A stretch of 64,000 bases of DNA from Candidatus Epulonipiscium sp. (GTDB taxonomy: Bacteria; Bacillota; Clostridia; Lachnospirales; JAAYNZ01): NCBI GenBank assembly GCA_012799415.1, contig JAAZLH010000090.1:50025-114024 (forward strand). Direction: 5' to 3'. Shown here one piece after another: positions 1 through 10,681 of the stretch (the first letter of the stretch is position 1; every line of letters begins with the position of its first letter). Position numbers and translations under genes: made by a program. The notes beneath the pieces were generated by a model that saw only the letters and a list, made by a program, of their open reading frames with translations, was not told the DNA's origin and did no database searches.

Positions 1-201
1 TATTCATGCTTTAAGTTTATTTTTATTTATAAATGATATGAAATGCAAGTTGTTAGAATCTTGATTTTTCAGTTTTTTTCCTCTATACTATAAAGAAAAA
101 ACAAGGTCATTTCTATCTCTTTGCATTTACTTCAAAACCCACATCTACACACTTAGGCAATAACTAAGCAAGATGTATTAAGACTAGATAATGATAGATA
201 G

Positions 202-1302
202 GTGATAATAATGAAAATAATAGAAGAAATTTTGGATCTTTCTTTTGATATCGGAAAAATTTTTGATAACTATGTTAATGAAAACATTATCTTTTTTGAT
301 ATTGAAACGACAGGTTTATCCCCTGATAGGGGTGAAGTATATCTGATTGGCTGCCTAGTTTTTCAGCAAAATCAATGGCGATTGATTCAGTTTTTAAGTG
401 AATCCCCTTCTGATGAAAAAAAGATACTAGTAGCTTTTCAGAACTTATGCAACTTTCATGACACTTACATTCATTTTAATGGACGTTCTTTTGATATTCC
501 ATACCTAAATAAAAAATTTTCCCATTACCATTTAAAAGGTTTTTCTTCTCTTAGTACAGAAATTGACCTTTTTAGAAAAATCAAATCCTATCATGCTTTA
601 TTACAATTAGAAACATATAGTCTTTCTTCTTTAATGGAGTTTGTAGGAAGAAAGCGAAAGGATTTTTTTACAGGAAGAGAATTAATTGGCCAATATCTTC
701 AATATCGATCCCAGAAATCATCTTGCCTTGAAAAAAACATTCTTTTGCACAATAAAGAAGATGTTCTAGGACTATTAGATGTATTTATCATAGAGCAACA
801 AATTCAAGCATTAAAATCTGCTTATAAAGTGAACAGTTGGTATATAGAATCTAATAGTATTGAAGAAAAGAAATTGCATGGCTCAATTCAATTCAATCAG
901 CCCTCTTATCTAGACTTTGTTTTAAATCTACCATGGGGTAAAATTATATTTTATTCAAAAGATACGAAGGCGGATCTATGCATTCAGCTTTTTCACGGAA
1001 CAGCCTATCATTTTTTTGACAATTATAAAGAGTATTATTATATAGCTGATCAAGATGAAGCCATTCATAAGTCTGTAGGAAAATTTCTCCCTCCTATAAA
1101 AAGAAAACAGGCAACAGCTTCTAATTGCTATATAAAAAAAGAAGGGCTATTTATTCCTATATGGATGGCAGTAGATAATCTCCCTCTCTTTTTTTTAAGT
1201 ATTAGAAAGGAACAAGGATACCTTCCTATAAATTTCTCTAATCAAAAAGAGCTGCTTTCTATATGGCTAGAACAATGGCTACAAACTATTTTCCTATTAT
1301 AA
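202..1302 (+). CDS. RNase H-like / DnaQ-type exonuclease domain protein (YprB-like)
   Basis: ORF with FFDIETTGLSPDRGEVYLIG (DEDD exonuclease motif I), HFNGRSFDIPYL and HNKEDVLGLLDVF motifs; real start may be the internal ATG at 211. Confidence 0.75.
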   Translation: MIIMKIIEEILDLSFDIGKIFDNYVNENIIFFDIETTGLSPDRGEVYLIGCLVFQQNQWRLIQFLSESPSDEKKILVAFQNLCNFHDTYIHFNGRSFDIPYLNKKFSHYHLKGFSSLSTEIDLFRKIKSYHALLQLETYSLSSLMEFVGRKRKDFFTGRELIGQYLQYRSQKSSCLEKNILLHNKEDVLGLLDVFIIEQQIQALKSAYKVNSWYIESNSIEEKKLHGSIQFNQPSYLDFVLNLPWGKIIFYSKDTKADLCIQLFHGTAYHFFDNYKEYYYIADQDEAIHKSVGKFLPPIKRKQATASNCYIKKEGLFIPIWMAVDNLPLFFLSIRKEQGYLPINFSNQKELLSIWLEQWLQTIFLL

Positions 1303-1306
1303 TTTA

Positions 1307-2095
1307 TTAAGTAATGTCATTGGTAGTCTTTTGATAGAAAAAAGTTTTTTTAGAGGAAAATCCATAGCGATGAGCTAGAATAATTTGCTCAGTGCTACCC
1401 ACAAACAGAATTCCCCCCTCCTTTAAGGAGTGATTAAATTTTTTATAAATTTCAGATTTTGCTTCTTCGGTAAAGTAAATTAAAACATTGCGGCAGATAA
1501 TGAGATCACATTGTGTTGGATATATATCTTTTAATAGGTCATGAGATTTAAACTCTACACAATTTTTAATTTCATCTTTTACTCTGTATGAATCGCCTAG
1601 TCTTTCAAAGTATTTTTCTTTAAATTCTTTTGGAACTGATGCAATACTTTTTTCATTATATACACCAATTTGGGCTCTAGCTAGAATTTTTTCATCAATA
1701 TCTGTTGCTAATACTTTAATCTGAGATAAAGGAAAAAATTTCGATAATAGCATGACTAGAGAATAAGGTTCATCCCCTGTAGAACATGCTGCGCTCCAAA
1801 TCTTTAGATTTTGTGATCTAGAAGCCAAGGATGGCAAAATATCTTTTTCTAAAACCTCCCATTGAGAAGGATTTCTAAAGAATTCTGAAACATTGATCGT
1901 TAAATAATTAATAAATTCTTTGTATAATTTTGAATCTATTTTTAATCCTTCTACATAAGTTTGATAACTATCATATTGATTTTTTTTAATTAAAGAATCG
2001 ATTCGACGTTTCATTTGTCGTTCTTTATAGCTATGTAAATCAATGCCTGTTAATTTTAAAATAGCATCTTTAAAACCTTCATAATCTTGAATCAT
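1307..2095 (-). CDS. cheR: CheR-type protein-glutamate O-methyltransferase
   Basis: NVSEFFRNPSQWEVLEKDILP, IWSAACSTGDEPYSLVMLL, CRNVLIYFTEE motifs. Confidence 0.9.
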   Translation of the reverse strand: MIQDYEGFKDAILKLTGIDLHSYKERQMKRRIDSLIKKNQYDSYQTYVEGLKIDSKLYKEFINYLTINVSEFFRNPSQWEVLEKDILPSLASRSQNLKIWSAACSTGDEPYSLVMLLSKFFPLSQIKVLATDIDEKILARAQIGVYNEKSIASVPKEFKEKYFERLGDSYRVKDEIKNCVEFKSHDLLKDIYPTQCDLIICRNVLIYFTEEAKSEIYKKFNHSLKEGGILFVGSTEQIILAHRYGFSSKKTFFYQKTTNDIT

Positions 2096-2168
2096 AAATT
2101 GGTTCCCCCTTGGTTAATAGATAAATTTGTATTATTTATTCAGATATTTACAAAATGATTGGTTCGTA

Positions 2169-2200
2169 TAGAATATACATGTAATTACATGTATATTCTA
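2169..2200. repeat. Perfect 32-bp palindrome TAGAATATACATGTAATTACATGTATATTCTA
   Basis: Sequence equals its own reverse complement; lies between hisIE 3' end and cheR 5' end. Confidence 0.9.
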
Positions 2201-2243
2201 ACAGTTTTCATTACAATGTCAATCTTAACCAAGAGGTTGGGTT

Positions 2244-2909
2244 TTACACATAGCGTTTTTTTAGCTCAAGAAATATATCTTCCCAGCTGACATTTTGGTT
2301 GACCATAAGAACTGTTAAGTGATAAAGTAGGTCTGCTACTTCATAAGTGATTTCTTCAGGATTTTGATTCTTTGCCCCAATAATCACTTCTGCTGTCTCT
2401 TCACCTACTTTTTTTAGGATTTTATCTAGTCCCTTCTCTAAAAGATAATTAGTATAAGACCCTTCTTTGGGATTGTTTTTTCTGTCTACAACAACATTAT
2501 AAACATCTTTTAGAATTTGGGATGCATAGGTTTCTACAGGATCAAAAACTAAGTCTTGTTTTTCAACAAGCCCTTTTTTTTTCTCTAAATCTTGATAAAA
2601 ACAGGATTTATGTCCCGTATGGCAAGCACCACCAATTTGTTCCACTTGAATTAAAAGAGTATCATGATCACAATCAAGGGATATTTTTTTCACTTTCTGA
2701 TAATGTCCTGAGGCTTCACCCTTTAGCCATAGCTGTTTTCGACTTCGACTATAATAGTGAACTTTCATTGTTTCCAATGTTTTTTGCAGTGCTTCTTCAT
2801 TCATGTAAGCTAACATAAGGACTTCTCTGGTTAGGTTATCCTGGGTAATTACTGGGATAAGACCGTTATTATCAAATTTAATAGAAGCAATAACTTCCAT
2901 AGGAATCAT
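2244..2909 (-). CDS. hisI: Bifunctional phosphoribosyl-AMP cyclohydrolase / phosphoribosyl-ATP pyrophosphatase
   Basis: N-terminal HisI ([29 protein letters not shown]) and C-terminal HisE ([15 protein letters not shown]) domains; in his operon. Confidence 0.95.
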   Translation of the reverse strand: MIPMEVIASIKFDNNGLIPVITQDNLTREVLMLAYMNEEALQKTLETMKVHYYSRSRKQLWLKGEASGHYQKVKKISLDCDHDTLLIQVEQIGGACHTGHKSCFYQDLEKKKGLVEKQDLVFDPVETYASQILKDVYNVVVDRKNNPKEGSYTNYLLEKGLDKILKKVGEETAEVIIGAKNQNPEEITYEVADLLYHLTVLMVNQNVSWEDIFLELKKRYV

Positions 2910-2926
2910 CCTTTCTTTTCATTATC

Positions 2927-3703
2927 CTAAAATACAGGGACCTTTTTTTCATATAAAAATTTTTTTAGTGCTTGAATATCTATTTCTTTAAAATGAAATA
3001 AGGATGCTGCTAAAGCTGCATCAGCATGACCCTTTTCAAAGGCATCATAAAAATCTTTCATTGTTCCTGCTCCACCAGATGCAATGATAGGTATAGTCAC
3101 TTTTTCCTTAACACACTTTAGTAAAGAAATATCGTATCCTGATTTTGTACCGTCTCGATCCATACTTGTAAGCAATATTTCTCCGGCGCCTCTTTTTTCT
3201 ACCTCTTGAACCCACTTTAATACATCTATATTTGTGTTCATTCTTCCCCCGTTAATATATACATCCCATCCGGAATAATTTTCTCGTTTCTTCACATCAA
3301 CAGCTACAACAACTCTTCGACTTTCAAAATTCAGAACAAGTTCATTAATTAGCTCTGGAGTCTGTACAGCTGCCGAATTTAAAGATATTTTTTGAGCACC
3401 CGCACTCAGAATTTCACGAACATCTTCTATTGTTCTAATGCCTCCTCCCACAGTAAGGGGAATATTTGTTTGTTCTGCGATTTTGCGTACTACATCAATC
3501 ATTATATTTCTTTTCTCATATGTGGCATTGATATCTAATAAAACCAATTCATCTGCACCAACTTGACTGTAGTATTCTGCAATTTCAACAGGATCTCCTG
3601 CATCTCTTAATCCTGTAAAATGAACACCTTTCACGACTCTCCCTTGATAAAGATCTAAACATGGAATAATTCTTTTGTGCTTCATTTTATCACCTCGTTT
3701 CAA
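2927..3703 (-). CDS. hisF: Imidazole glycerol phosphate synthase cyclase subunit HisF
   Basis: [43 protein letters not shown]; real start probably [11 protein letters not shown]. Confidence 0.96.
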   Translation of the reverse strand: MKRGDKMKHKRIIPCLDLYQGRVVKGVHFTGLRDAGDPVEIAEYYSQVGADELVLLDINATYEKRNIMIDVVRKIAEQTNIPLTVGGGIRTIEDVREILSAGAQKISLNSAAVQTPELINELVLNFESRRVVVAVDVKKRENYSGWDVYINGGRMNTNIDVLKWVQEVEKRGAGEILLTSMDRDGTKSGYDISLLKCVKEKVTIPIIASGGAGTMKDFYDAFEKGHADAALAASLFHFKEIDIQALKKFLYEKKVPVF

Positions 3704-4412
3704 ATTGCTGAATAACTGTAGAAAGATCCAAGAACCCTTGATATAGAGCTTTACCTATGATGGCTCCTTCTACCTGAATTTGTTGTAGTGCTTTTAAATC
3801 TCCTATATTAGTGACACCACCAGAAGCAATGATATTCATATTTGTTTGTTCTATAAGATTTTTAGTAGCCTCTACATTAGGACCCGATAACATACCGTCT
3901 TTTGAAATATCTGTATATATAATTGTTTCTACCCCTATTTCCTTCATTTGAAGACATGTTTCTACGGCAGAGAAGGGGCTTACTTTTTCCCAACCTTCAA
4001 TAGCTACTTTTCCATCTTTTGCATCAATTCCTACTACAATATGATCTTTACCAAACCTCCTGATGGCTTCTTTTACAAAAGAAGGGTCTTGAATGGCTAC
4101 AGTTCCCAGAATGACTCTTTGAATTCCTAACGAAAGTTTTTGCTCAATAGAAGCCATAGTTCGTATCCCTCCTCCTAATTGGATAGGAATTGAGATTTTT
4201 TGTGCTATTTTTTTAATCACTTCCAAGTTTACTGTATTTCCTACCAAAGCACCATCTAGGTCGACCAAGTGTAAATAGGTGGCACCACACTCTGCCCATT
4301 TTAACGCAGTTTGTAGTGGATCCTCATCATAAATTGTAATTTCATTAAACTTCCCTTGTTTAAGTCTAACGCAATTTCCATTTTTAATATCAATGGCAGG
4401 ATAAATTCTCAT
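3690..4412 (-). CDS. hisA: Phosphoribosylformimino-5-aminoimidazole carboxamide ribotide isomerase HisA
   Basis: [42 protein letters not shown]; his operon. Confidence 0.96.
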   Translation of the reverse strand: MRIYPAIDIKNGNCVRLKQGKFNEITIYDEDPLQTALKWAECGATYLHLVDLDGALVGNTVNLEVIKKIAQKISIPIQLGGGIRTMASIEQKLSLGIQRVILGTVAIQDPSFVKEAIRRFGKDHIVVGIDAKDGKVAIEGWEKVSPFSAVETCLQMKEIGVETIIYTDISKDGMLSGPNVEATKNLIEQTNMNIIASGGVTNIGDLKALQQIQVEGAIIGKALYQGFLDLSTVIQQFETR

Positions 4413-4460
4413 CTGTCATTCTCCTCACATTTTATTTTTACAAATAAACAACTTTTAAAT

Positions 4461-5051
4461 TTAAAGTTCTAGCATTCCTTTTGTAGATAAAACACCTTGA
4501 ACTCTCGGATCAATCTGTATAGCTTCGTCTAACGCTTTTCCTGCTGCTTTAAAAAGTGCTTCAGCAATATGATGATTATTTTTACCAGCTAACACTTTCA
4601 AGTGTAGATTGATTCCTCCATGAAGGCAAAGCGCTCGAAAGAATTCTTCAACCATTTCTGTTTCCATAGTCCCTAAATTAGGAACTGTAAATGATGCATC
4701 TACTACAGAATAAGGGCGCCCTGATAGATCTACAGCTGCTAAGACTAAAGTTTCTTCCATGGGCAAGATACAGGACCCATATCGTTTAATTCCTTTTTTA
4801 TCCCCTAAAGCCTTAGTAAAAGCTTGCCCTAGTACAATTCCTACATCTTCTATTGTATGATGAGCATCTACTACGATATCGCCTACTGCTTGGATAGTTA
4901 AATCCATAAATCCATGTTTACTAAATAATGTTAGCATATGATCAAAGAAGCCAACTCCAGTTTCTATATCGCTTTTTCCCATTCCATCAATAAGTAAGGT
5001 TAATTGGATATCCGTTTCTTGTGTTTTTCTTATAATGCTTGCTTCTCTCAT
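4461..5051 (-). CDS. hisB: Imidazoleglycerol-phosphate dehydratase HisB
   Basis: GVGFFDHMLTLFSKHG, DAHHTIEDVGIVLGQA, NNHHIAEALFKAAGKAL motifs. Confidence 0.96.
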   Translation of the reverse strand: MREASIIRKTQETDIQLTLLIDGMGKSDIETGVGFFDHMLTLFSKHGFMDLTIQAVGDIVVDAHHTIEDVGIVLGQAFTKALGDKKGIKRYGSCILPMEETLVLAAVDLSGRPYSVVDASFTVPNLGTMETEMVEEFFRALCLHGGINLHLKVLAGKNNHHIAEALFKAAGKALDEAIQIDPRVQGVLSTKGMLEL

Positions 5052-5102
5052 TGTTCTTCTCCCCTCTTTTGTTTTTTAATTCTTTAATCAGTATCTTTAT
5101 GA

Positions 5103-6161
5103 TCAAGATAGTACATTTTCTTTTAGAACTTGAAATATTTTTTGATTTTCTTCTCGAGTGCCAATAGTAACTCTAAAGCAACTTAAAAGTCCAGGATGAT
5201 TAGAAAAATCTCTAACTAGAATATTTTTTTGCTGAAAAATTTTACTTATACTCTTATTTTTGATTTCAATTAATAAAAAATTAGCTTTAGAGGGGTATAC
5301 CTTATAACCTATATCTATCAACTGCGAGGCTAGCCAATCTTTTTCCTTCTGTAATGCTTTTATGCGTTCCTCATAAAGAGGGATTTGTTCTAATGCCATA
5401 AGAACAATTTTTTCAGATAAGGTGTTTAAATTGTAAGGGGGTTTTGTAATTGATATGGCATCAATCATTTCTTTGGATCCTATTCCATATCCAACACGGA
5501 GTCCTGCCAGACCAAAAGCTTTAGAAAATGTACGAATAACAAATATATGAGGGTATTTATGAATAAAGTCAATCATACTATCATCCATAAATTCACCATA
5601 AGCTTCATCTATAAGTACAGGACAAGTTACTTTAGAGACAATTTCCTCAATGCCACCAATAGAAAGTTGGTTACCTGTAGGATTGTTAGGCGTACATAAA
5701 ACAATAATTTTAGGTTTATATTTAGCATAAGCCTCTAATATTTTTGAAGTAGAATAGTGATAATTTTCTTCTAAAGGCACCTCGATCGGAATGCCATGAT
5801 TCATACGTGCACTTAAACTATACATAGTAAAAGACGGACTAGGTAAAAGTATTTGATCATTAGGCTCTAAAAAGACTTTCATCATGCAATCAATAAGCTG
5901 ATCAGAACCTACTCCACAGATTACATTATCCTCTTCTACATTCCAAAGCTTACCTATGGCCCTTCGTAAATCATTACTATCTGTATCTGGATATCGATTT
6001 AGATTTTCTTCTTTTTCAATCCATTCAATGAGCTGGTGTTTAACTTTTACCGGTAAAGAAAAGGGACTTTCATTCGCATCTAATTTTATTTCATAAGGAA
6101 CAGCTGGTGAATGATATGGTTTTAAATTTTGAAGATCTTTCCTTATATAAGAGTTAATCAT
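5103..6161 (-). CDS. hisC: Histidinol-phosphate aminotransferase
   Basis: LDANESPF, TPNNPTGN, RTFSKAFGLAGLRVGYG motifs; operon position. Confidence 0.95.
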   Translation of the reverse strand: MINSYIRKDLQNLKPYHSPAVPYEIKLDANESPFSLPVKVKHQLIEWIEKEENLNRYPDTDSNDLRRAIGKLWNVEEDNVICGVGSDQLIDCMMKVFLEPNDQILLPSPSFTMYSLSARMNHGIPIEVPLEENYHYSTSKILEAYAKYKPKIIVLCTPNNPTGNQLSIGGIEEIVSKVTCPVLIDEAYGEFMDDSMIDFIHKYPHIFVIRTFSKAFGLAGLRVGYGIGSKEMIDAISITKPPYNLNTLSEKIVLMALEQIPLYEERIKALQKEKDWLASQLIDIGYKVYPSKANFLLIEIKNKSISKIFQQKNILVRDFSNHPGLLSCFRVTIGTREENQKIFQVLKENVLS

Positions 6162-7452
6162 TTTGAAACCTCACTTTCACTGCATTGGCATGAGCTGTTA
6201 ACGCTTCTGCTTCTGCAAAATATTCAATGTCTTTATGCAGTGCTTTTAAGGCATCTTTATTGAAGGCAATAACACTTGATTTTTTAACAAAATCGTCAAC
6301 GGATAAGGGAGAAAAAAACTTTGCTGTACCGTTGGTGGGAAGAACATGATTAGGACCTGCCATATAATCACCTAAAGGTTCCGGTGAATATTCCCCTAAA
6401 AAGATAGCACCTGCATTTTTAATAAAAGGTAATAATTCAAAAGGTTCTTTTGTTATTATTTCTAAATGTTCAGGTGCAATTTGGTTACTAATATTTATTG
6501 CTTCTTTTATGTCTTTAACAATAATGATGGCACCAAACTTTTCAAGAGAACGTTGAATAATTTCTTCTCTAGAAAGGACCTGGCTTTGTTTGTTTATTTC
6601 TTGCTGGACTTGTTTAGCTAGTTCAGTACTATTTGTAACTAGAATAGCAGAAGCTAATTCATCATGCTCAGCTTGAGATAATAAATCGGCAGCTACATAA
6701 GTAGGATTTGCGCTTTGATCTGCTATAATTAAAATTTCGCTAGGTCCAGCGATAGAGTCAATACTTACATACCCATAAACCGCTCGCTTGGCTAAAGCTA
6801 CGAAAATGTTTCCTGGACCTACAATTTTATCCACTTTAGGGATACTTTCTGTACCAAAAGCGAGAGCAGCTATGGCCTGAGCGCCACCTACTTTATAAAT
6901 TTCTGTAACACCTGCTTCATGAGCTGCTACAAGAGTTGCTGCTGGTAGTTCTTTTCCACCTTGGACTGGAGTAACCATAATGATACGCTCTACCCCAGCT
7001 ACTTTGGCAGGAATTACATTCATCAATACGGAAGATGGATAGGCAGCCTTTCCACCCGGTACATATACACCTGCACTCTCTACTGCAGTTATTTTCTGCC
7101 CTAAAATTGACCCTAAAGGATCAGTATCAAACCAGCTATTTTGTTTTTGTTTGTTATGGTAGGCTTCTATTCTTTGAATCGATCGTCGGATAATAGTTAT
7201 ATATTCCTCGCTCATAGTTTCATAGGCCTGCTGAATTTCTTCATTAGTTACTTTGACAGTAGAAGGTGTTAGACGAATTCCATCAAAACGTTCTGTATAC
7301 TCAAAAACTGCTTGATCCTTTTTTTTACGGACTTCTTTAATAATGGATTGTACTACTTCTTGCTCTTGGTGAAGGTCAAGTTGGGTACGTTCAAAAAAAT
7401 TTTTAAAAAATATATCAGCTTCTTGATTTTGAGAATTAATAATAGGTATCAT
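6154..7452 (-). CDS. hisD: Histidinol dehydrogenase
   Basis: [55 protein letters not shown]. Confidence 0.96.
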   Translation of the reverse strand: MIPIINSQNQEADIFFKNFFERTQLDLHQEQEVVQSIIKEVRKKKDQAVFEYTERFDGIRLTPSTVKVTNEEIQQAYETMSEEYITIIRRSIQRIEAYHNKQKQNSWFDTDPLGSILGQKITAVESAGVYVPGGKAAYPSSVLMNVIPAKVAGVERIIMVTPVQGGKELPAATLVAAHEAGVTEIYKVGGAQAIAALAFGTESIPKVDKIVGPGNIFVALAKRAVYGYVSIDSIAGPSEILIIADQSANPTYVAADLLSQAEHDELASAILVTNSTELAKQVQQEINKQSQVLSREEIIQRSLEKFGAIIIVKDIKEAINISNQIAPEHLEIITKEPFELLPFIKNAGAIFLGEYSPEPLGDYMAGPNHVLPTNGTAKFFSPLSVDDFVKKSSVIAFNKDALKALHKDIEYFAEAEALTAHANAVKVRFQND

Positions 7453-8101
7453 TAAATCCCTCCCCCTTTAATAACTGCTCTCTAATTTGATCGATTAAAT
7501 ATTTAATTCGTTCGTGTTCTATCTTCATGCTAACACGATTGATCACCATTCTTGCGGAAATAGGCGTAATATCTTCCAAAACAACTAATCCGTTTTCTTT
7601 TAATGTTTTTCCTGTTTCTACAATGTCTACAATAACTTCTGAAAGACCTACAATAGGGGCAAGTTCTACAGATCCATTTAATTTCACAATCTCTACTGTT
7701 TGATGTTTTTTATTATAGAAATAATCCATTGCAATATTAGGATATTTTGTAGCTACACGCAAAGGAACTCCTTGATCAAGTTTTTTTTTCATTTCAGGCG
7801 GTCCAGCCACAGCCATTTTACATGCACCAAAACCCACATTTAGTACTTCATAAAGGTTTCGTTTTTCTTCCAATAATGTATCTTTACCTACAACGCCTAT
7901 ATCAGCTACTCCATACTCTACATAGGTAGGAACATCACTAGCTTTCGCTAAAAAGAACTTAAGTTTTTGTTCTTCATTGACAAAAACTAATTTTCTAGAC
8001 TTTTCCTTCATTTCTTCACAAGTAAATCCTGCGGATTCTAATAATTCCATTGTTTGTTTAGCTAAGCGTCCTTTAGCTAAAGCAAATGTTAAATATCTCA
8101 T
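7436..8101 (-). CDS. hisG: ATP phosphoribosyltransferase, short form
   Basis: [36 protein letters not shown]; short form paired with hisZ. Confidence 0.95.
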   Translation of the reverse strand: MRYLTFALAKGRLAKQTMELLESAGFTCEEMKEKSRKLVFVNEEQKLKFFLAKASDVPTYVEYGVADIGVVGKDTLLEEKRNLYEVLNVGFGACKMAVAGPPEMKKKLDQGVPLRVATKYPNIAMDYFYNKKHQTVEIVKLNGSVELAPIVGLSEVIVDIVETGKTLKENGLVVLEDITPISARMVINRVSMKIEHERIKYLIDQIREQLLKGEGFNDTYY

Positions 8102-8115
8102 TGCACCCTCACCTC

Positions 8116-9390
8116 CTAATCTATATTCAATAGTGCTGAGACTGTTGTATATGTTACTTCCTCAGTCAATATATTGATCAATGTAATATTTTCATTATCC
8201 TTAAAATATAAAATGCCGTTAATATTTTTTTGCTTGGCATAAGCCTTGTTTTTTTCTAAGTCTTCTCCTAATAGACTATTTTCAATATACATACCTTGAC
8301 TCCTAAGAACTTGACTTACGGCAAAAGCTTGTTTGCGGCCTGTTGGTGAATACATAAGTAATGTATCTACTGCATCAATAGGGATCTTAATATTCTGTTG
8401 TTCTAGAACAGCCAATACTTGATTGGTTATTAAAGCAAAGCCCACTGCAGGCTGGGAGTTGCCATATTCTTTGAGCAATCCATTGTATCGTCCACCATGC
8501 AGAATTGGAGCACCACTGCCATAAGTATAGCCTCGAAAGATAATACCAGTATAATAATGAAGTCGATTAACCATGCCTAAATCAAAAAATACATACTGTT
8601 CAACACCATAGTCACAAAGTACTTTATACAATTCATTAAGATCAGCTAGGGCTTTAAGAGCTTTTGGGCTTTTTGTCATTGTCTTGGCTTTATCTAAAAT
8701 ATTAAGCTCTCCAAAAAATTGAGGCAGTTCTAAAAACAATTGTTTTAAAGGTAAGGGTAAAGGATGCTGAGTGATAATATCTTCTACCCCAATATAGTCT
8801 TTACGATTAATAAAATTCCTTATTTCTTCCCCAGTCTCTTCATCAAAGCCTGCTTCTTCTAAAATCCCTTTAAAAAACTCAACGTTGCCTATATCCAGCT
8901 GGAACTCCTTAAATCCACAGGCAAGCAAGCTTTGGATGGCTAATGCGATAGCCTCTGCATCTGTTTCTGTAGAATCGATCCCAATAATTTCTATGCCTGC
9001 TTGCGTAAACTCCCTCATTTTACCTTGAAAATTTTCATTATAACGAAAAACATTTTCTAAATAAGAAAGCCTTAATGGCTTTTCTTCAGATCGATAAGTT
9101 GTAGCTGCCATCCTTGCAATTGGAGGTGTCATATCAGGTCGCAAAACTAGAATATTTCCTTCTCTATCAAAAAATTTATACATTTGTTTAGGCTCAATAT
9201 TTCCCTTATCATTTGAAAAAACTTCATAGTATTCAAAAGTAGGCGTATGAACTTGCCAAAAACCATATTGATGAAATAGAGATCTTATCTTTTGTTCTAA
9301 GTTAACTTTTTGATCATATTCTGTATAGAGAATATCACGGACCCCGTCCGGGGTATGAAGCTGATTTTCTTTCATTTTAACCACCCTCAC
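8116..9390 (-). CDS. hisZ: ATP phosphoribosyltransferase regulatory subunit HisZ
   Basis: HisRS-like: [43 protein letters not shown]; adjacent to short hisG. Confidence 0.93.
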   Translation of the reverse strand: MRVVKMKENQLHTPDGVRDILYTEYDQKVNLEQKIRSLFHQYGFWQVHTPTFEYYEVFSNDKGNIEPKQMYKFFDREGNILVLRPDMTPPIARMAATTYRSEEKPLRLSYLENVFRYNENFQGKMREFTQAGIEIIGIDSTETDAEAIALAIQSLLACGFKEFQLDIGNVEFFKGILEEAGFDEETGEEIRNFINRKDYIGVEDIITQHPLPLPLKQLFLELPQFFGELNILDKAKTMTKSPKALKALADLNELYKVLCDYGVEQYVFFDLGMVNRLHYYTGIIFRGYTYGSGAPILHGGRYNGLLKEYGNSQPAVGFALITNQVLAVLEQQNIKIPIDAVDTLLMYSPTGRKQAFAVSQVLRSQGMYIENSLLGEDLEKNKAYAKQKNINGILYFKDNENITLINILTEEVTYTTVSALLNID

Positions 9391-9565
9391 TCTTTTGATT
9401 TACCATGCTAAAGTAATGAAATAATAAATGTTATTATAATGCTATTCTTTATATTTGTCAAATCTTTTTTATTTTTTAACTAATAAAATTTTTTGGCTTG
9501 CAAGGGATCAAGTTTTTTAAATAATTGGTTGATTGTAATTTTTTAACTTTATAGAGATAATATAT

Positions 9566-9621
9566 AATAAAACCTAGTAAAAGAGAGAGTAGCCATCACA
9601 TTTCTCTTACTAGGTTTTATT
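9566..9621 (-). terminator. Rho-independent terminator downstream of mutY
   Basis: Long imperfect stem AATAAAACCTAGTAA...TTACTAGGTTTTATT immediately after the mutY stop. Confidence 0.7.
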
Positions 9622-9629
9622 AAGTAATC

Positions 9630-10676
9630 TTATAATACTTTTTGTAAAATAGCTTGGTACGCAGTAGGGATTGTCAATTTTTCCATAATAGAAACCGTAG
9701 CCCATTGCATTGTGGGCATCATTGAATCAAAAGATGATAAGGTGCATTTATATACTTTCATTTTCCAATGTCGATGAGTGAAAGTATGTTCTGTTTTTAA
9801 AAGCAAGCTTTCTGGTTGAATAACAAGACCATATTTTTTTTGAAATTTTTCTACAAATTCTTTTTTATTTTCTGCTTGTACCCCAGGAAATTCCCAAAGC
9901 CCTCCCAGTAATCCTCCTTCTTTCCGCTGATTCATTAACACACTATCTCCCTTATAGATCACTGCTATATACCGATTTTCTATTTTAGGTTTTGCTTTTT
10001 TGGCCTTTATAGGTAGGTTTTGTTCCTCCCCTTGAATAAAAGCCTTGCAATTTTCCTGCATTGGGCATTGTGAGCATCTAGGAGAGGTTGGTATACAAAT
10101 AAGCGCTCCTAGTTCCATTATTGCTTGAGTAAAGTCTGAGGCTGCTCCTTCAGGAATATAATACCTTACAATGTCTTCAATTTCTCTTTTTGTACTTTGT
10201 AATGTGATATCTTTTTCGACTAAAAAAAGGCGTGATATTACTCGTAGCACATTACCATCAACGGCTGGGTAAGCCTGATTATAAGCTATACTTAGGATAG
10301 CTCCTGCAGTATATGGACCAATTCCAGGTAGAGATATCACCTCTTCATATGTTTTTGGGAAAACCCCTTTATATTGCTCTACAATAAGGACAGCCGTTTT
10401 GTGAATATTACGCGCTCTTGAGTAATAACCCAATCCTTCCCATAATTTTAAAATGTCTTCTAGAGGAGATTTTGCTACATCATAAATGGTAGGAAATCGA
10501 TGCATAAATCTTTCGTAATAAGCGATAACTGTTTCTACTCGTGTTTGTTGTAACATAATCTCAGAAATCCAAATACCATAAGGGTCTTTTCTTTGTCGCC
10601 AAGGTAGATCACGCTGATCTCGCTGATACCAACGGATAAGATCCATGACCCACCGTTGATGGTCATCATTATACAT
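9630..10676 (-). CDS. mutY: A/G-specific adenine glycosylase
   Basis: MLQQTRVETVIAYYERF, LPGIGPYTAGAILSIAY, FeS cluster CxxxxxxCxxCxxxxxC, C-terminal NUDIX-like domain. Confidence 0.95.
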   Translation of the reverse strand: MYNDDHQRWVMDLIRWYQRDQRDLPWRQRKDPYGIWISEIMLQQTRVETVIAYYERFMHRFPTIYDVAKSPLEDILKLWEGLGYYSRARNIHKTAVLIVEQYKGVFPKTYEEVISLPGIGPYTAGAILSIAYNQAYPAVDGNVLRVISRLFLVEKDITLQSTKREIEDIVRYYIPEGAASDFTQAIMELGALICIPTSPRCSQCPMQENCKAFIQGEEQNLPIKAKKAKPKIENRYIAVIYKGDSVLMNQRKEGGLLGGLWEFPGVQAENKKEFVEKFQKKYGLVIQPESLLLKTEHTFTHRHWKMKVYKCTLSSFDSMMPTMQWATVSIMEKLTIPTAYQAILQKVL

Positions 10677-10681
10677 TTTGT

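Noticed and set aside
2522-2818. Plus-strand ORF of 98 aa
   Set aside because: Antisense to hisIE, which has clear family motifs; chance ORF
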